Positions 8,751 to 16,630 of a stretch of DNA of 64,000 nt are shown one piece after another (the stretch's first letter is position 1; each line of letters opens with the position of its first letter). The position numbers were made by a program, and so were the translations under genes. This DNA comes from Gluconacetobacter sacchari. GTDB taxonomy: Bacteria > Pseudomonadota > Alphaproteobacteria > Acetobacterales > Acetobacteraceae. The notes below the pieces were generated by a model. That model did no database searches. It saw only the letters and a list, made by a program, of their open reading frames with translations, and was not told the origin of the DNA. The stretch lies in contig NZ_JABEQJ010000009.1 of assembly GCF_014174255.1 (NCBI RefSeq), forward strand, positions 85,169 through 149,168. The letters run 5' to 3'.

Positions 8751-10070
8751 TCAGGTCCGGCGCCGGAACCGGCGCTGCAACTGAAAGAGATGCACCGCCG
8801 GCCAGAAGCTGAGAATCGCCGCGACCAGCAGAGACATGCGCAGGGCATCGGCGCCGAAATGCGGCGTCAGCAAATCGCTGATCCATCCGAAGAGCGGCGG
8901 GCCCAGTCCGATGCCGATCGCATTGGCCAGGAGCGCGAACAGCCCCGTCGCGGTCGCGCGCTGATGCGGCGGCACCACGCTCGGGATCGCGCCGTAGACC
9001 GGGCCGGCGCACAGGGCCGACAGTGTCGCCGTCAGGACCAGCATCGTCAGTGAGAGATCGAGCGAATGCGTCAGCATCTGGACGATCTGGAAGGGCTGGG
9101 AGACGAGATAGGCCCAGAAGGCGAACCGCATCGCGCCACCCATGCCGAAACGCGATGCCAGGCGGTCGGCGATCGGCCCGCCGATGAAGGTGCCGACAAC
9201 GGTGGCGATCCCGATACCGATGCCGAACCACGCGCCGGCCTGTCCCGACGTCAGGCCGAAGGAGCGCATGTAGAAGGACACGCCCCACAGGGTGATGCCG
9301 TAATTTACGACCTGGCTGCTGATTCCAAATAGCAGAAGGTCGCGCAGGGGCCTGTTGGCGAGCAGGGCGCGCCATGATTCCCCATCCTGCGTCGCCGGCG
9401 GCAGGCGCGGTTCGCGGACGAACAGCAGCATCAGGATCGTCACCGGAATGCCCGCCAGACCGACGGCGGTAAATGTCATGCGCCAGCCGATATGCTCGAC
9501 GAGATAGCCGCCGCCCGCGAGCCCGACGATATAGCCGAGATACGACACGCCATAGGCGATCGAAAAGGCGGTGCTGCGCTTCTCGGGCGACGAATAGGCA
9601 GCGTTCAGGGCGGAGGATGAGGGGGAAAACGCAGCCTGCCCCAGCCCCACGCAGATACGGGTGGTCGCCATGCTGGCGATGCCGTGCGTGCGCCCCATCA
9701 GGACGGTCGCGACACTCCACAGCGCGATGCCGAATGTCGCCATGCGCGCGGCGAACCCCCGATCGGAAATCAGGGCGAACGGCACGATCATCACGCCATA
9801 GAGCAGCGCAAACGCGGTGCCGCCCAGAAGCCCGACCATGGCATCCGAGAGATGAAGGTCATGCTTGATCGCGTCGTTCGCCGTCGAGAACACGAACCGG
9901 TCGATGAAGTCGAGCATGCCCGCCACGCCCAGCAGCAGGATGACCGTGGGCGACCAGCCGCGCTTGCCCGGACCGTCGATGCGCCCATCGGGTGGCGTTT
10001 CGCTCATGCGCGTCGCACCTGCGTGGCCTGCGAGCGTGTGTGGAATATCATGAATCGCGTCCATTTTCAT
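8751..10070 (-). CDS. MFS transporter (spinster-like)
   Basis: A 439-residue, 12-helix major facilitator superfamily permease of the inner membrane. LLGVAGMLDFIDRFVFSTA (TM1), the loop-2/3 region GVMIVPFALISDRGFAARMATFG and GYLVEHIGWRMTFTAVGLAG are typical of the family clade that carries organic acids, aromatics or drugs. The start is taken at ATG 10070 with GGACAGG upstream; ATG 10064 or 10007 are also possible. A GC-rich extension further upstream is not homologous-looking and is rejected. The substrate cannot be assigned. Confidence 0.88.
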   Translation of the reverse strand: MKMDAIHDIPHTLAGHAGATRMSETPPDGRIDGPGKRGWSPTVILLLGVAGMLDFIDRFVFSTANDAIKHDLHLSDAMVGLLGGTAFALLYGVMIVPFALISDRGFAARMATFGIALWSVATVLMGRTHGIASMATTRICVGLGQAAFSPSSSALNAAYSSPEKRSTAFSIAYGVSYLGYIVGLAGGGYLVEHIGWRMTFTAVGLAGIPVTILMLLFVREPRLPPATQDGESWRALLANRPLRDLLLFGISSQVVNYGITLWGVSFYMRSFGLTSGQAGAWFGIGIGIATVVGTFIGGPIADRLASRFGMGGAMRFAFWAYLVSQPFQIVQMLTHSLDLSLTMLVLTATLSALCAGPVYGAIPSVVPPHQRATATGLFALLANAIGIGLGPPLFGWISDLLTPHFGADALRMSLLVAAILSFWPAVHLFQLQRRFRRRT

Positions 10071-10104
10071 TGCCTGTCCGCAACCCGTAGCACATTCCCG
10101 TGGG

Positions 10105-10686
10105 TTACGGCCCAGCCGCCCCCTGCGTCCGCCATTTCTGGGCAGGAGGCCGGTAGCATGCGAAGCGTTCCAGCAGCGTATCGGGGGCGGGGGTACAGAC
10201 CAGCATCTCCGCATACGCCCGCTTCAGAAAGCCCGCGGATACGGCGTGCTCGATCATTTCAAGAAGCGGGTCAAAATAGCCGGCGACGTTGAGAAAGCCG
10301 CACGGTTTCTGGTGAATCCCCAATTGTGCCCATGTCCATTGTTCGAAAATCTCTTCCAGGGTTCCCGCGCCGCCCGGCAGGGTCACAAACCCCGAAGCCA
10401 GTTCGGCCATTCGGGTCTTTCGCGCATGCATATCCGGCACGATGTCCAGACGTGTCAGGCCCGTATGGGCAATTTCCTGCTCCACCAGCGCGATCGGCAT
10501 GACACCCGTCACGTCTCCTCCCGCGGCGAGGGCGCCGTCTGCCACGGCACCCATCAGGCCGACCCTGCCACCGCCATAGACGAGGCCAATCCCCCGCCGG
10601 GCTGCCAGTTGCCCGAAAGCGTGGGCCGCATCCCGATAGGCGGGACGATCTCCCGACGCCGAGCCACAGAAGACTGCGAGTTTCAT
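10105..10686 (-). CDS. LOG-family protein (TIGR00730; cytokinin riboside monophosphate phosphoribohydrolase-like)
   Basis: A 193-residue Rossmann-fold protein of the LOG/TIGR00730 family, predicted to hydrolyse nucleoside 5'-monophosphates (cytokinin ribosides in plant-associated bacteria) to base and ribose phosphate. GGGRVGLMGAVADGA and the signature LPGGAGTLEEIFE are both intact, with MKLAVFCGSASG as N-terminus. ATG 10686 is preferred over longer starts because it gives the family N-terminus. In bacteria the family is broad, so the real substrate may be AMP or another nucleotide. Confidence 0.9.
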   Translation of the reverse strand: MKLAVFCGSASGDRPAYRDAAHAFGQLAARRGIGLVYGGGRVGLMGAVADGALAAGGDVTGVMPIALVEQEIAHTGLTRLDIVPDMHARKTRMAELASGFVTLPGGAGTLEEIFEQWTWAQLGIHQKPCGFLNVAGYFDPLLEMIEHAVSAGFLKRAYAEMLVCTPAPDTLLERFACYRPPAQKWRTQGAAGP

Positions 10687-10822
10687 ATCCGGATCGATCC
10701 TTCGTGCGTCAGGTGAGGTTTCGCGCGGTCGCCCGCCGAAACGACAGGAGGGTGCCCAATTCCCGCATTTTTCGAGATCTTGCACAACGCCGATGGTGCA
10801 AGCCTCGGCATGCGATGCGTCG

Positions 10823-11422
10823 TCATGTCGGGGCAGGGGGACCGCCCCGGCGCACCAGGGGCAGAAAGATGCCGTCGACGATCTCGCGGATCGCCTCGTC
10901 GGACAAAGGCTGGAACGTCATCAGCATCTCGTGGCGCACGAGATCGAGCGGAAGCGAGGCGATCCGTGGGGTGAGGCGACCCGGATCGATCTCACCCCGT
11001 GCGATGGCGCGCCCGATGACGGCATGGAACTGACTGCCGTCCACGATGCGGGCCCTGATGTCGGCAAAGCTCGATCGTTCGGCCACGAGATCCTTCTGCA
11101 TGTCGAAGAGCAGTTGCAGGTTCCCGCCCCCGGCACGGTCCGACATGGTCCGAAGCAGAAGACACAATTCGTCGCGCAGGCTGCCCAAATCCGGAATGAC
11201 GATGTTCGCCCGCGCGAGTTGCTGCGCGAGCGCGGCGGTCGCGAGCGCAGTACGGCTGGGCCAGCGCCGGTGCAGCACCGGGCGACTGGTCCCCGCGCGG
11301 CGCGCGACGTTCTCCATCGTCAGCCCGGTGTACCCGCGCTCCGCCAGTTCCGCCCTGGCCGCCTCCAGGATCGCCTCTTCCAGCGCCGAACCGCGCCGGC
11401 GTGTCCGCCCGCGGACTCTCAT
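10823..11422 (-). CDS. TetR-family transcriptional regulator
   Basis: A 199-residue repressor. The N-terminal helix-turn-helix (ILEAARAELAERGYTGLTMENVARRAGTSRPVLHRRWPSR) is a clear TetR_N domain; the C-terminal ligand/dimer domain (about residues 75-199) is unassigned. ATG 11422 (MRVRGRTRRRG) is chosen; a TTG at 11431 would add three residues. It diverges from a flavin monooxygenase, with two identical-spacing dyads between them, so it probably represses both itself and the monooxygenase. The inducer is likely a substrate of that enzyme (inference). Confidence 0.9.
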   Translation of the reverse strand: MRVRGRTRRRGSALEEAILEAARAELAERGYTGLTMENVARRAGTSRPVLHRRWPSRTALATAALAQQLARANIVIPDLGSLRDELCLLLRTMSDRAGGGNLQLLFDMQKDLVAERSSFADIRARIVDGSQFHAVIGRAIARGEIDPGRLTPRIASLPLDLVRHEMLMTFQPLSDEAIREIVDGIFLPLVRRGGPPAPT

Positions 11423-11432
11423 GACATCCAAT

Positions 11433-11453
11433 TAAGATACATCGTGAATCTTA
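11433..11453. promoter_or_regulatory. Operator copy 1: TAAGAT-N9-ATCTTA
   Basis: A perfect 6-bp dyad TAAGAT / ATCTTA with a 9-bp spacer, 11 nt upstream of the TetR gene's ATG. The same half-sites and spacer recur at 11473-11499. Binding by the adjacent TetR protein is inferred. Confidence 0.7.
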
Positions 11454-11472
11454 TTGCCTTTCAGCGCCCGCC

Positions 11473-11499
11473 ATATAAGATGCGCGAGGAATCTTATAT
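11473..11499. promoter_or_regulatory. Operator copy 2: ATATAAGAT-N9-ATCTTATAT
   Basis: A perfect 9-bp dyad with a 9-bp spacer, 14 nt before the monooxygenase ATG and centred 43 bp from copy 1, about four helical turns away. It extends copy 1's core TAAGAT-N9-ATCTTA by three bases per arm, so it may be the higher-affinity site. Occupancy would block the monooxygenase promoter. Confidence 0.75.
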
Positions 11500-11512
11500 A
11501 GGGATACACGTC

Positions 11513-12769
11513 ATGAGCAAAACAGAGGTTCCTCCCCGTCGCCGGTCCGTCCTCGTCTCTGGCGCCAGCATCGCGGGACCGGCGCTTGCCTATTGGCTCG
11601 ACCGTCACGGGTTCGCTGTGACGGTGGTCGAGCGGGCACCGACGATCCGCACCGGCGGCTACCCGATCGATGTGCGCGGCACGGCAATCGACGTGGTCGA
11701 GCGCATGGGCCTGCTGCCGCAGATCCGCGCGGCGCATATAGCCTCCCGCGCGATGAATTTCGTGGACGGGCAGGGCCGGGTCATCGGCAGCGTCCCGATC
11801 TACGAGGCGATCGGTAGCGATAGCGCGCGCGATGTCGAACTTCCACGCGGCACTCTGGCAAGTCTGCTTCACGACGCGACGCGAAACGGCACTATCGCCT
11901 ATCGTTTCAACGACTCGATCGACAGCCTGCATGATGACGGCCAGGGTATCGATGTCGGCTTCGCCAGCGGCCGGCGGGCGCGGTACGATGTCGTCATCGG
12001 CGCGGACGGGCTCCATTCGCGGACGCGCCGGCTGGTCGTCGGTCCCGAGGACACCTTCACCCATTCGCTCGGTTTCTGCTTTTCGCTCTTTTCCATGCCA
12101 AACGACCGGGGCCTGTCGCATGGCGGGATCGTCCATGCCGAGGCGGGACGCATCTCCGGGATCTGGGCAGTGCAGGACAGCCCGCGGGTTTTCGGCTTCC
12201 TCGCTTTCGCGACGGACGACGCGCCGGCCGCCATCAGCCGCGACGTGGCGGAGCAGATCAGGCGCACGCGGGCCGCATTCGCCGGCATGGGCTGGGAGGT
12301 TCCGCGCCTGCTCGATGCGATGGCGGCGGCCGACGACCTGTATTTCGATTCCGTCTGCCAGATCCGCATGCCGTGCTGGTCGAAAGGCCGCGTCGCGCTG
12401 GTGGGCGACGCGGCATTCGCCCCCTCGTTCCGCTCGGGGCAGGGGACCAGCCTGGCCCTCGTCGGCGCCTACATCCTGGCGGGCGAACTGGCCACGCATG
12501 ACGATCCGCAAGACGCCTTCGCCGCCTATGAGCGTGTCGCGCGGCCGTTTGTCGAGGCCAACCAGGCGCTGGCGACCGGCGACAATGGTGCGTTCTTCCT
12601 GCCCCGGACGCAGAAAGATATCCAGGCGCGCGACCGCGTGCTTGCTGAAATCGCGCGAAACGGACCGACCGGCATGTTCGACGCCAGCAAGCAGGCGGTG
12701 CATGCTTCGCTGCGCCTGCCGGACTATGCATCCGTTTTGCCTGCTCTCCCCTCCGTCAGTCCGGGATGA
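11513..12769 (+). CDS. FAD-dependent aromatic/xenobiotic monooxygenase (TetX/PHBH-like)
   Basis: A 418-residue class A flavoprotein monooxygenase. VLVSGASIAGPALAYWLDRHG binds FAD (SGASIAGP replaces GAGxxG), ERAPTIRTGG follows beta-2, VVIGADGLHSRTRRLV is the second FAD/NADPH motif and GRVALVGDAAFAPSFRSGQG is the third. Homologues hydroxylate aromatics or inactivate antibiotics such as tetracyclines and rifamycins; the substrate here is unknown. ATG 11513 follows the operator pair and is chosen over upstream codons. The 3' end overlaps the convergent SnoaL-like gene by 14 bp. Confidence 0.9.
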   Translation: MSKTEVPPRRRSVLVSGASIAGPALAYWLDRHGFAVTVVERAPTIRTGGYPIDVRGTAIDVVERMGLLPQIRAAHIASRAMNFVDGQGRVIGSVPIYEAIGSDSARDVELPRGTLASLLHDATRNGTIAYRFNDSIDSLHDDGQGIDVGFASGRRARYDVVIGADGLHSRTRRLVVGPEDTFTHSLGFCFSLFSMPNDRGLSHGGIVHAEAGRISGIWAVQDSPRVFGFLAFATDDAPAAISRDVAEQIRRTRAAFAGMGWEVPRLLDAMAAADDLYFDSVCQIRMPCWSKGRVALVGDAAFAPSFRSGQGTSLALVGAYILAGELATHDDPQDAFAAYERVARPFVEANQALATGDNGAFFLPRTQKDIQARDRVLAEIARNGPTGMFDASKQAVHASLRLPDYASVLPALPSVSPG

Positions 12770-13196
12770 CCCGATTGCGCTGGAGTTGCTGATAGACCCC
12801 GAGCCGATCGGCAATCTGCCAATGTCCGGTCAGCCGTTCCTCGCGATCGAACGTATAGACGGTCGCGCCCGACATCCGGATCGTCCTGCCCGTCGGCGGG
12901 AAATCCGCCACCGCGCCGAGATGGGTCGCCTTCCACAGCCACGTCATGGCAACGCCGTCACCATCGGCGAGCAGGGCCTGGATCTCGAAGGCCTGATCGG
13001 GAAACGCTGCCCGTAGCGTTTGAATGCGTTGCCTGAAGGCGCTGCGATCCAGCGCCTTGCCCTCCCACGGATCGCCTGGGTCGTGACGGATCGTGTATGT
13101 ATCCGCGAGATAGGCGTCGACGGCGGCGACGTCGCCGTCATTCCAGACGCTCCGAATGAAGGATGCCAGACGCCGCTTGCGCCGGGTGTCCGTCAC
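12756..13196 (-). CDS. SnoaL-like ester cyclase family protein
   Basis: A 146-residue NTF2-fold protein of the SnoaL-like/polyketide-cyclase family. SFIRSVWNDGDVAAVDAYLADTYTIRHDPG, ALLADGDGVAMTWLWKATHLGAVADFPPTGRTI and the terminal DRLGVYQQL match the family pattern. Functions range from cyclases to small-molecule isomerases, and it is not assignable here. It overlaps the preceding DUF2239 gene by 4 bp (ATGA), so the two are translationally coupled. It overlaps the convergent monooxygenase 3' end. Confidence 0.85.
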   Translation of the reverse strand: MTDTRRKRRLASFIRSVWNDGDVAAVDAYLADTYTIRHDPGDPWEGKALDRSAFRQRIQTLRAAFPDQAFEIQALLADGDGVAMTWLWKATHLGAVADFPPTGRTIRMSGATVYTFDREERLTGHWQIADRLGVYQQLQRNRVIPD

Positions 13197-13822
13197 GACC
13201 CGGTCTTCTGCGCGGGGAGCGGGCGTGCCAGCATCAGGGCATGGGCTTTCACGTCGGCCGGCCAGTCGCGCATATGACCGGCGAAGGCGGAATCGTCACC
13301 GGAGAACAGCGCGCGCGTCGCCTCCTCGAAGCCGGGCAGGTTGCCGGCCAGAGCCGACAGGAAACGATAGGTTCTTTCCCTGGCGTCCCGTATCCCGGTT
13401 TGCCCGCCATCCGAACGGCGGGCCTGATCGACAAGCCGGCGCAGCATTTGCGACGCACCGCCGGGCTGGGCGGCAAGCCATTCCCAATGGCGTGGCAGCA
13501 GCGTGACCTCGCGCGCGACGACCCCGAGCTTCGGACGGCCGCGGCCGGTATGCGACACGTCGCCGGTCGGCTGGCGCCGGGCTTTGCCGGCATGGGCCAC
13601 GGCTTTGCCCTGTATCGTCAGTCGCGCGACAATGTCGGCGGTGCTGCCGCGAAGGTCGAGGTCCACGACGCCGCCCGTGGCGTCGTCGAATACGAGGACA
13701 GCGTCACCGACCATCGCGGGGTCCACTTCCTTGACCGCAAGGGCGACGTCGATCAGCGCGCCGCCGGCAAGCTTTCGGGTGCCTGTAAACGCAGTGCAGG
13801 GCTTTGAGAGATAATCTGACAT
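13193..13822 (-). CDS. DUF2239 family protein
   Basis: A 209-residue cytosolic protein matching DUF2239, recognised from the conserved core GRGRPKLGVVAREVTLLPRHWEWLAAQPGGAS and the later RTYRFLSALAGNLPGFEEATRALF. The first half is a small beta-rich domain, the second alpha-helical. Function is unknown for the family. It is the first gene of a two-gene unit with the SnoaL-like gene. The ATG at 13822 lies 7 nt from a pair of identical CCCGGGT-centred boxes, suggesting tight regulation. Confidence 0.85.
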   Translation of the reverse strand: MSDYLSKPCTAFTGTRKLAGGALIDVALAVKEVDPAMVGDAVLVFDDATGGVVDLDLRGSTADIVARLTIQGKAVAHAGKARRQPTGDVSHTGRGRPKLGVVAREVTLLPRHWEWLAAQPGGASQMLRRLVDQARRSDGGQTGIRDARERTYRFLSALAGNLPGFEEATRALFSGDDSAFAGHMRDWPADVKAHALMLARPLPAQKTGS

Positions 13823-13829
13823 GGCAAAA

Positions 13830-13874
13830 ATATACCCGGGTTAAATTTATCGTGTCAATATGCCCGGGTGATAT
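13830..13874. promoter_or_regulatory. Twin CCCGGGT boxes (ATATRCCCGGGTKAWAT)
   Basis: Two near-identical 17-bp boxes, 13830-13846 and 13858-13874, repeated at 28-bp spacing. Each contains the palindromic core CCCGGG flanked by A/T. They sit between the DUF2239 start and the divergent GIY-YIG gene and look like tandem operators for one or both. The cognate regulator is not in the immediate neighbourhood. Confidence 0.6.
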
Positions 13875-13928
13875 TGTGCGTAAGATGCTGCGTACCTATG
13901 CTCGCCTCTGATGGTGGAGAAGGCGCGC

Positions 13929-14264
13929 ATGCAACGAGACGAGAGAAAGGTGGCGATCGTCGCCTACAAGGAGCGCAGAATCGAGAGCGGCGTCTATGCT
14001 GTCCGGTGCATGGCTTCGGGGGAAACATGGGTAGGCGGCGCGCCGGACCTTCGCACGATCCAGAATCGGATCTGGTTCACGCTTCGTCATCGAAGCCATC
14101 CCACTCCGTCGCTCCAGCAGGCGTGGCATCTTCACGGGGCCGACGGCCTTTGCTTCGAGGTGATCGAACGCCTGAAAGACGATGAGAGTCCGGCCGACAG
14201 GGATCGTGCTTTGAAAGATCTCGTTGTGCGATGGGCGGACAGGCTTCGCGCCCGGCGCATCTGA
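13929..14264 (+). CDS. GIY-YIG nuclease-family small protein
   Basis: A 111-residue protein matching a GIY-YIG subfamily. SGVYAVRC stands for GIY and TWVGGAPDL for YIG, followed by the conserved Arg (NRIWFTLR) and Glu (CFEVIE) of the fold. Such small solitary members have no established biological role. The ATG at 13929 is preferred because GGAGAAGG lies 6 nt upstream; an in-frame ATG at 13911 is possible. It diverges from the DUF2239 gene. Confidence 0.82.
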   Translation: MQRDERKVAIVAYKERRIESGVYAVRCMASGETWVGGAPDLRTIQNRIWFTLRHRSHPTPSLQQAWHLHGADGLCFEVIERLKDDESPADRDRALKDLVVRWADRLRARRI

Positions 14265-14360
14265 CCGCGAGGCCGTTCAGGGCGCGATAGGGCCATATGT
14301 GTGACCCTGCCCCGAACATGCCCTCGGTTTTAAGTCAGGATCCGAAGCCCCGCGTTCGGA

Positions 14361-14735
14361 TCAGGAATCCGCACCGCCTGCATGGCATGCAGGGTCCATT
14401 ATGGCTGGGGTGGCAGGGCGCCCCGTTTCGCCCAGGATCGCGGCCATCAGGCCGGGGAAGCGCCGGTCCAGCGCGTCGCGGCGCAGGCTGTTCCGATGTT
14501 CCACGCCCTGGGTGGTGGTGTGCAGCACCCCGGCGGCGCGCAGGATGCGGAAATGATGCGACATGCTCGATTTCGGCCGGTCGAAGCTCAGGTCGCCGCA
14601 ATTCAGGGGGCAGGCGCTGGCGGCGAGGGACCGGACGATCCGCAGGCGGTAGGGATCGGACAGCGCATGAAAGATCGCCTCCAGGGATAATGTCGCTTCA
14701 TCGGGATGAGAAATGCCGCTTTCGTCTCTCGCCAT
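14361..14735 (-). CDS. ArsR-family winged-helix regulator
   Basis: A 124-residue ArsR/SmtB-like repressor. IFHALSDPYRLRIVRSLAAS is the first helical part, KSSMSHHFRILRAAGVLHTTTQGVEHRNSLRRDAL is the recognition helix plus wing. ACPLNCGDL provides two cysteines near the HTH that could sense metal or oxidative/electrophile stress (inference). ATG 14735 is chosen; longer starts would run into the divergent gene's leader. It faces an Old Yellow Enzyme gene, a common pairing for electrophile-responsive reductases. Confidence 0.88.
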   Translation of the reverse strand: MARDESGISHPDEATLSLEAIFHALSDPYRLRIVRSLAASACPLNCGDLSFDRPKSSMSHHFRILRAAGVLHTTTQGVEHRNSLRRDALDRRFPGLMAAILGETGRPATPAIMDPACHAGGADS

Positions 14736-14764
14736 GGCGCCTACTCTACCCCATAATCCCATTT

Positions 14765-14782
14765 GTTCGATAGACATGGAAC
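14765..14782. promoter_or_regulatory. Probable ArsR operator dyad
   Basis: An 18-bp imperfect palindrome, GTTC at 14765-14768 and GAAC at 14779-14782 with an inner AT/AT pair (6 of 9 base pairs symmetric). It lies in the 91-bp gap between the divergent ArsR and oxidoreductase genes. Assignment to this regulator is positional. Confidence 0.45.
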
Positions 14783-14826
14783 TAACGCTTTCCCCATCGG
14801 GAGGGCGGCGAGAGAAGGAATACGGC

Positions 14827-15921
14827 ATGGCTCACCTCTTTACGCCCTACACGCTGGGCGACGTGACGTTGCGCAACCGGATCGCGGTATCGCCCATGTG
14901 CCAGTATATGGCCGAAGACGGCGTGGTGAACGCGTGGCATCATGGGCATCTGGGTACGCTGGCGCGGGGCGGCGCGGGGCTGGTGGTGGTCGAGGCCTCG
15001 GCGGTTTCGCCCGAGGGCCGGATCACGCCCGGCGATGTCGGCATCTGGCGTGACGACCAGGCCGAGGCCCTGGCGCCCATCGCGCGTGCGATCGAAGCAG
15101 CCGGGTCGGTTCCGGGTATCCAGATCGCCCATGCCGGGCGCAAGGCCAGCGCCAACCGGCCCTGGGAAGGCGACGATCACCTGCCGGACTCCGACCCGCG
15201 CGCCTGGCAGCCGATCGCGCCGTCGGCGGTGGCCTTCGGCGGAAACCTGTCCCGCCCGCCGCGCGAGATGTCGCTCGCGGATATCGAGCGGGTGCGGCAG
15301 GATTTCGTCTCCGCGGCGATTCGCGCGCGCGCGGCCGGGTTCAAATGGCTGATGCTGCATTTCGCGCATGGCTATCTGGCGCAGAGCTTCTTTTCTCCCT
15401 TCGCCAATCAACGGACGGACGTCTATGGCGGTTCCGCCGAAAACCGCGCGCGTTTCCTGATCGAGACCCTACGTGCGGTACGGGCGGTCTGGCCGGAGAA
15501 CCTGCCGTTGTCGATCCGGCTGGGCGTCGTCGAATTTGCCGGCGATGACGCGGCAATGCTGGCCGAGGCCCTCGCCATGCTCCGGATCATGAAACAGGAC
15601 GGGCTGGGTTTCGTGGACGTATCGATGGGCTTCAATACGCCGACGGCACGGATACCGTGGGGGCCCGGCTTCCTGGGTGCGATCGCCGGCCAGGTACGGC
15701 GCGAGACGGGGCTGCCTACGGCGACAAGCTGGAACGCCGCCAGCGCGCCGCAGCTTGCCGACGCGATCGTGCGCCAGGGTGAAGTGGATCTCGTCATGGT
15801 CGGGCGTCCGTTGCTGGCCGATCCGCACTGGCCCTATGCGGCCGCGAAGGCGCTGGGCCGCGAGGATGCCGCCGCGGTGCTGCCGCCGCCCTACGCCCAC
15901 TGGCTGGCACGATACCGCTGA
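14827..15921 (+). CDS. NADH:flavin oxidoreductase, Old Yellow Enzyme family (YqjM-like)
   Basis: A 364-residue FMN TIM-barrel reductase that reduces activated C=C bonds of enals, enones or nitro compounds. LFTPYTLGDVTLRNRIAVSPMCQYMAEDG carries the Cys typical of YqjM-like enzymes, QIAHAGRKAS and HFAHGYLAQSFFSP hold the FMN and substrate-binding His/Tyr residues, and DLVMVGRPLLADPHWP is the phosphate-binding end. ATG 14827 has AAGGA 8 nt upstream. It is probably repressed by the divergent ArsR regulator and induced by electrophiles (inference). Confidence 0.92.
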   Translation: MAHLFTPYTLGDVTLRNRIAVSPMCQYMAEDGVVNAWHHGHLGTLARGGAGLVVVEASAVSPEGRITPGDVGIWRDDQAEALAPIARAIEAAGSVPGIQIAHAGRKASANRPWEGDDHLPDSDPRAWQPIAPSAVAFGGNLSRPPREMSLADIERVRQDFVSAAIRARAAGFKWLMLHFAHGYLAQSFFSPFANQRTDVYGGSAENRARFLIETLRAVRAVWPENLPLSIRLGVVEFAGDDAAMLAEALAMLRIMKQDGLGFVDVSMGFNTPTARIPWGPGFLGAIAGQVRRETGLPTATSWNAASAPQLADAIVRQGEVDLVMVGRPLLADPHWPYAAAKALGREDAAAVLPPPYAHWLARYR

Positions 15922-15956
15922 AATCACCGATTCCAGTGGATGGGACCGAATAAAAA

Positions 15957-15999
15957 ATACATCCCGATATATCTTGATATCCGATATATCGGGATGTAT
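15957..15999. promoter_or_regulatory. Perfect 17-bp inverted repeat (PadR operator candidate)
   Basis: ATACATCCCGATATATC (15957-15973) is repeated as its exact complement at 15983-15999, with a 9-bp spacer. Each arm ends in GATATATC, itself a palindrome. The site ends 9 nt before the PadR start codon and is expected to be its autoregulatory operator. On RNA it could also form a strong stem just ahead of the ribosome-binding site. Confidence 0.8.
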
Positions 16000-16008
16000 A
16001 TCGGAGCC

Positions 16009-16581
16009 ATGAGACACAGATACAGACATGAAGGCGGCCGTGACCGCCGATTTTTTTCCGCCGAGGGACCGCCCGGGTTCATGGGACATGGCCGGCATGG
16101 TGGCGGGCGGGGCGGCCGGAACCGGCTGCTGGATTATGGCGAGATGCGCCTGCTGGTCCTGAGCCTGATCGCCGGGAAGCCGACCTATGGCTACGAACTG
16201 ATCCGTATGATCGAGGAGCGGTTCGGCGGCAGCTACACGCCCAGCCCCGGCGTGATCTACCCGACGCTCACCTGGCTGGATGAAGCGGGCTATGTCCGCC
16301 TGGCCGACGCCGATGGGCGCAAGAGCTATCACATCATGCCTGAGGGCGAAGCGTTCCTGGCATCGAACCGCGCGGCGCTGGACGAAATTCTCGCCCGCTC
16401 GGCGACAGCGGGCGCGGAGGGCGGCGGGCGCCGCAACATTCCCGTGCCGCTGATGCGCGCCATGGAGAATCTGAGGACGGCCCTGCGTCTTCGCCTGCGC
16501 AATGGTGGGCTCGACCCGGTGACGGAACAGAAGATCACCGACCTGCTGGACGCCGCCGCCCGCGAGATCGCGCAGGCCTGA
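16009..16581 (+). CDS. PadR-family regulator with His/Arg/Gly-rich N-terminus (YqjI-like)
   Basis: A 190-residue PadR repressor. The first 40 residues (MRHRYRHEGGRDRR and GHGRHGGGRGGRNR) are rich in His, Arg and Gly, a feature of E. coli YqjI, whose tail binds nickel/iron. The winged helix follows: YGEMRLLVLSLIAGKPTYGYELIRMIEERFGGSYTPSPGVIYPTLTWLDEAGYV. The C-terminal helices would dimerise. ATG 16009 has a GGAG just upstream. The next gene encodes a siderophore-interacting reductase, the YqjH partner in E. coli. Metal-dependent derepression is inferred from that homology. Confidence 0.88.
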   Translation: MRHRYRHEGGRDRRFFSAEGPPGFMGHGRHGGGRGGRNRLLDYGEMRLLVLSLIAGKPTYGYELIRMIEERFGGSYTPSPGVIYPTLTWLDEAGYVRLADADGRKSYHIMPEGEAFLASNRAALDEILARSATAGAEGGGRRNIPVPLMRAMENLRTALRLRLRNGGLDPVTEQKITDLLDAAAREIAQA

Positions 16582-16630
16582 AGGCGGCGGCCGCGCCACC
16601 GGTTACTTTTTCGGATAGAGGATTCAAGAG

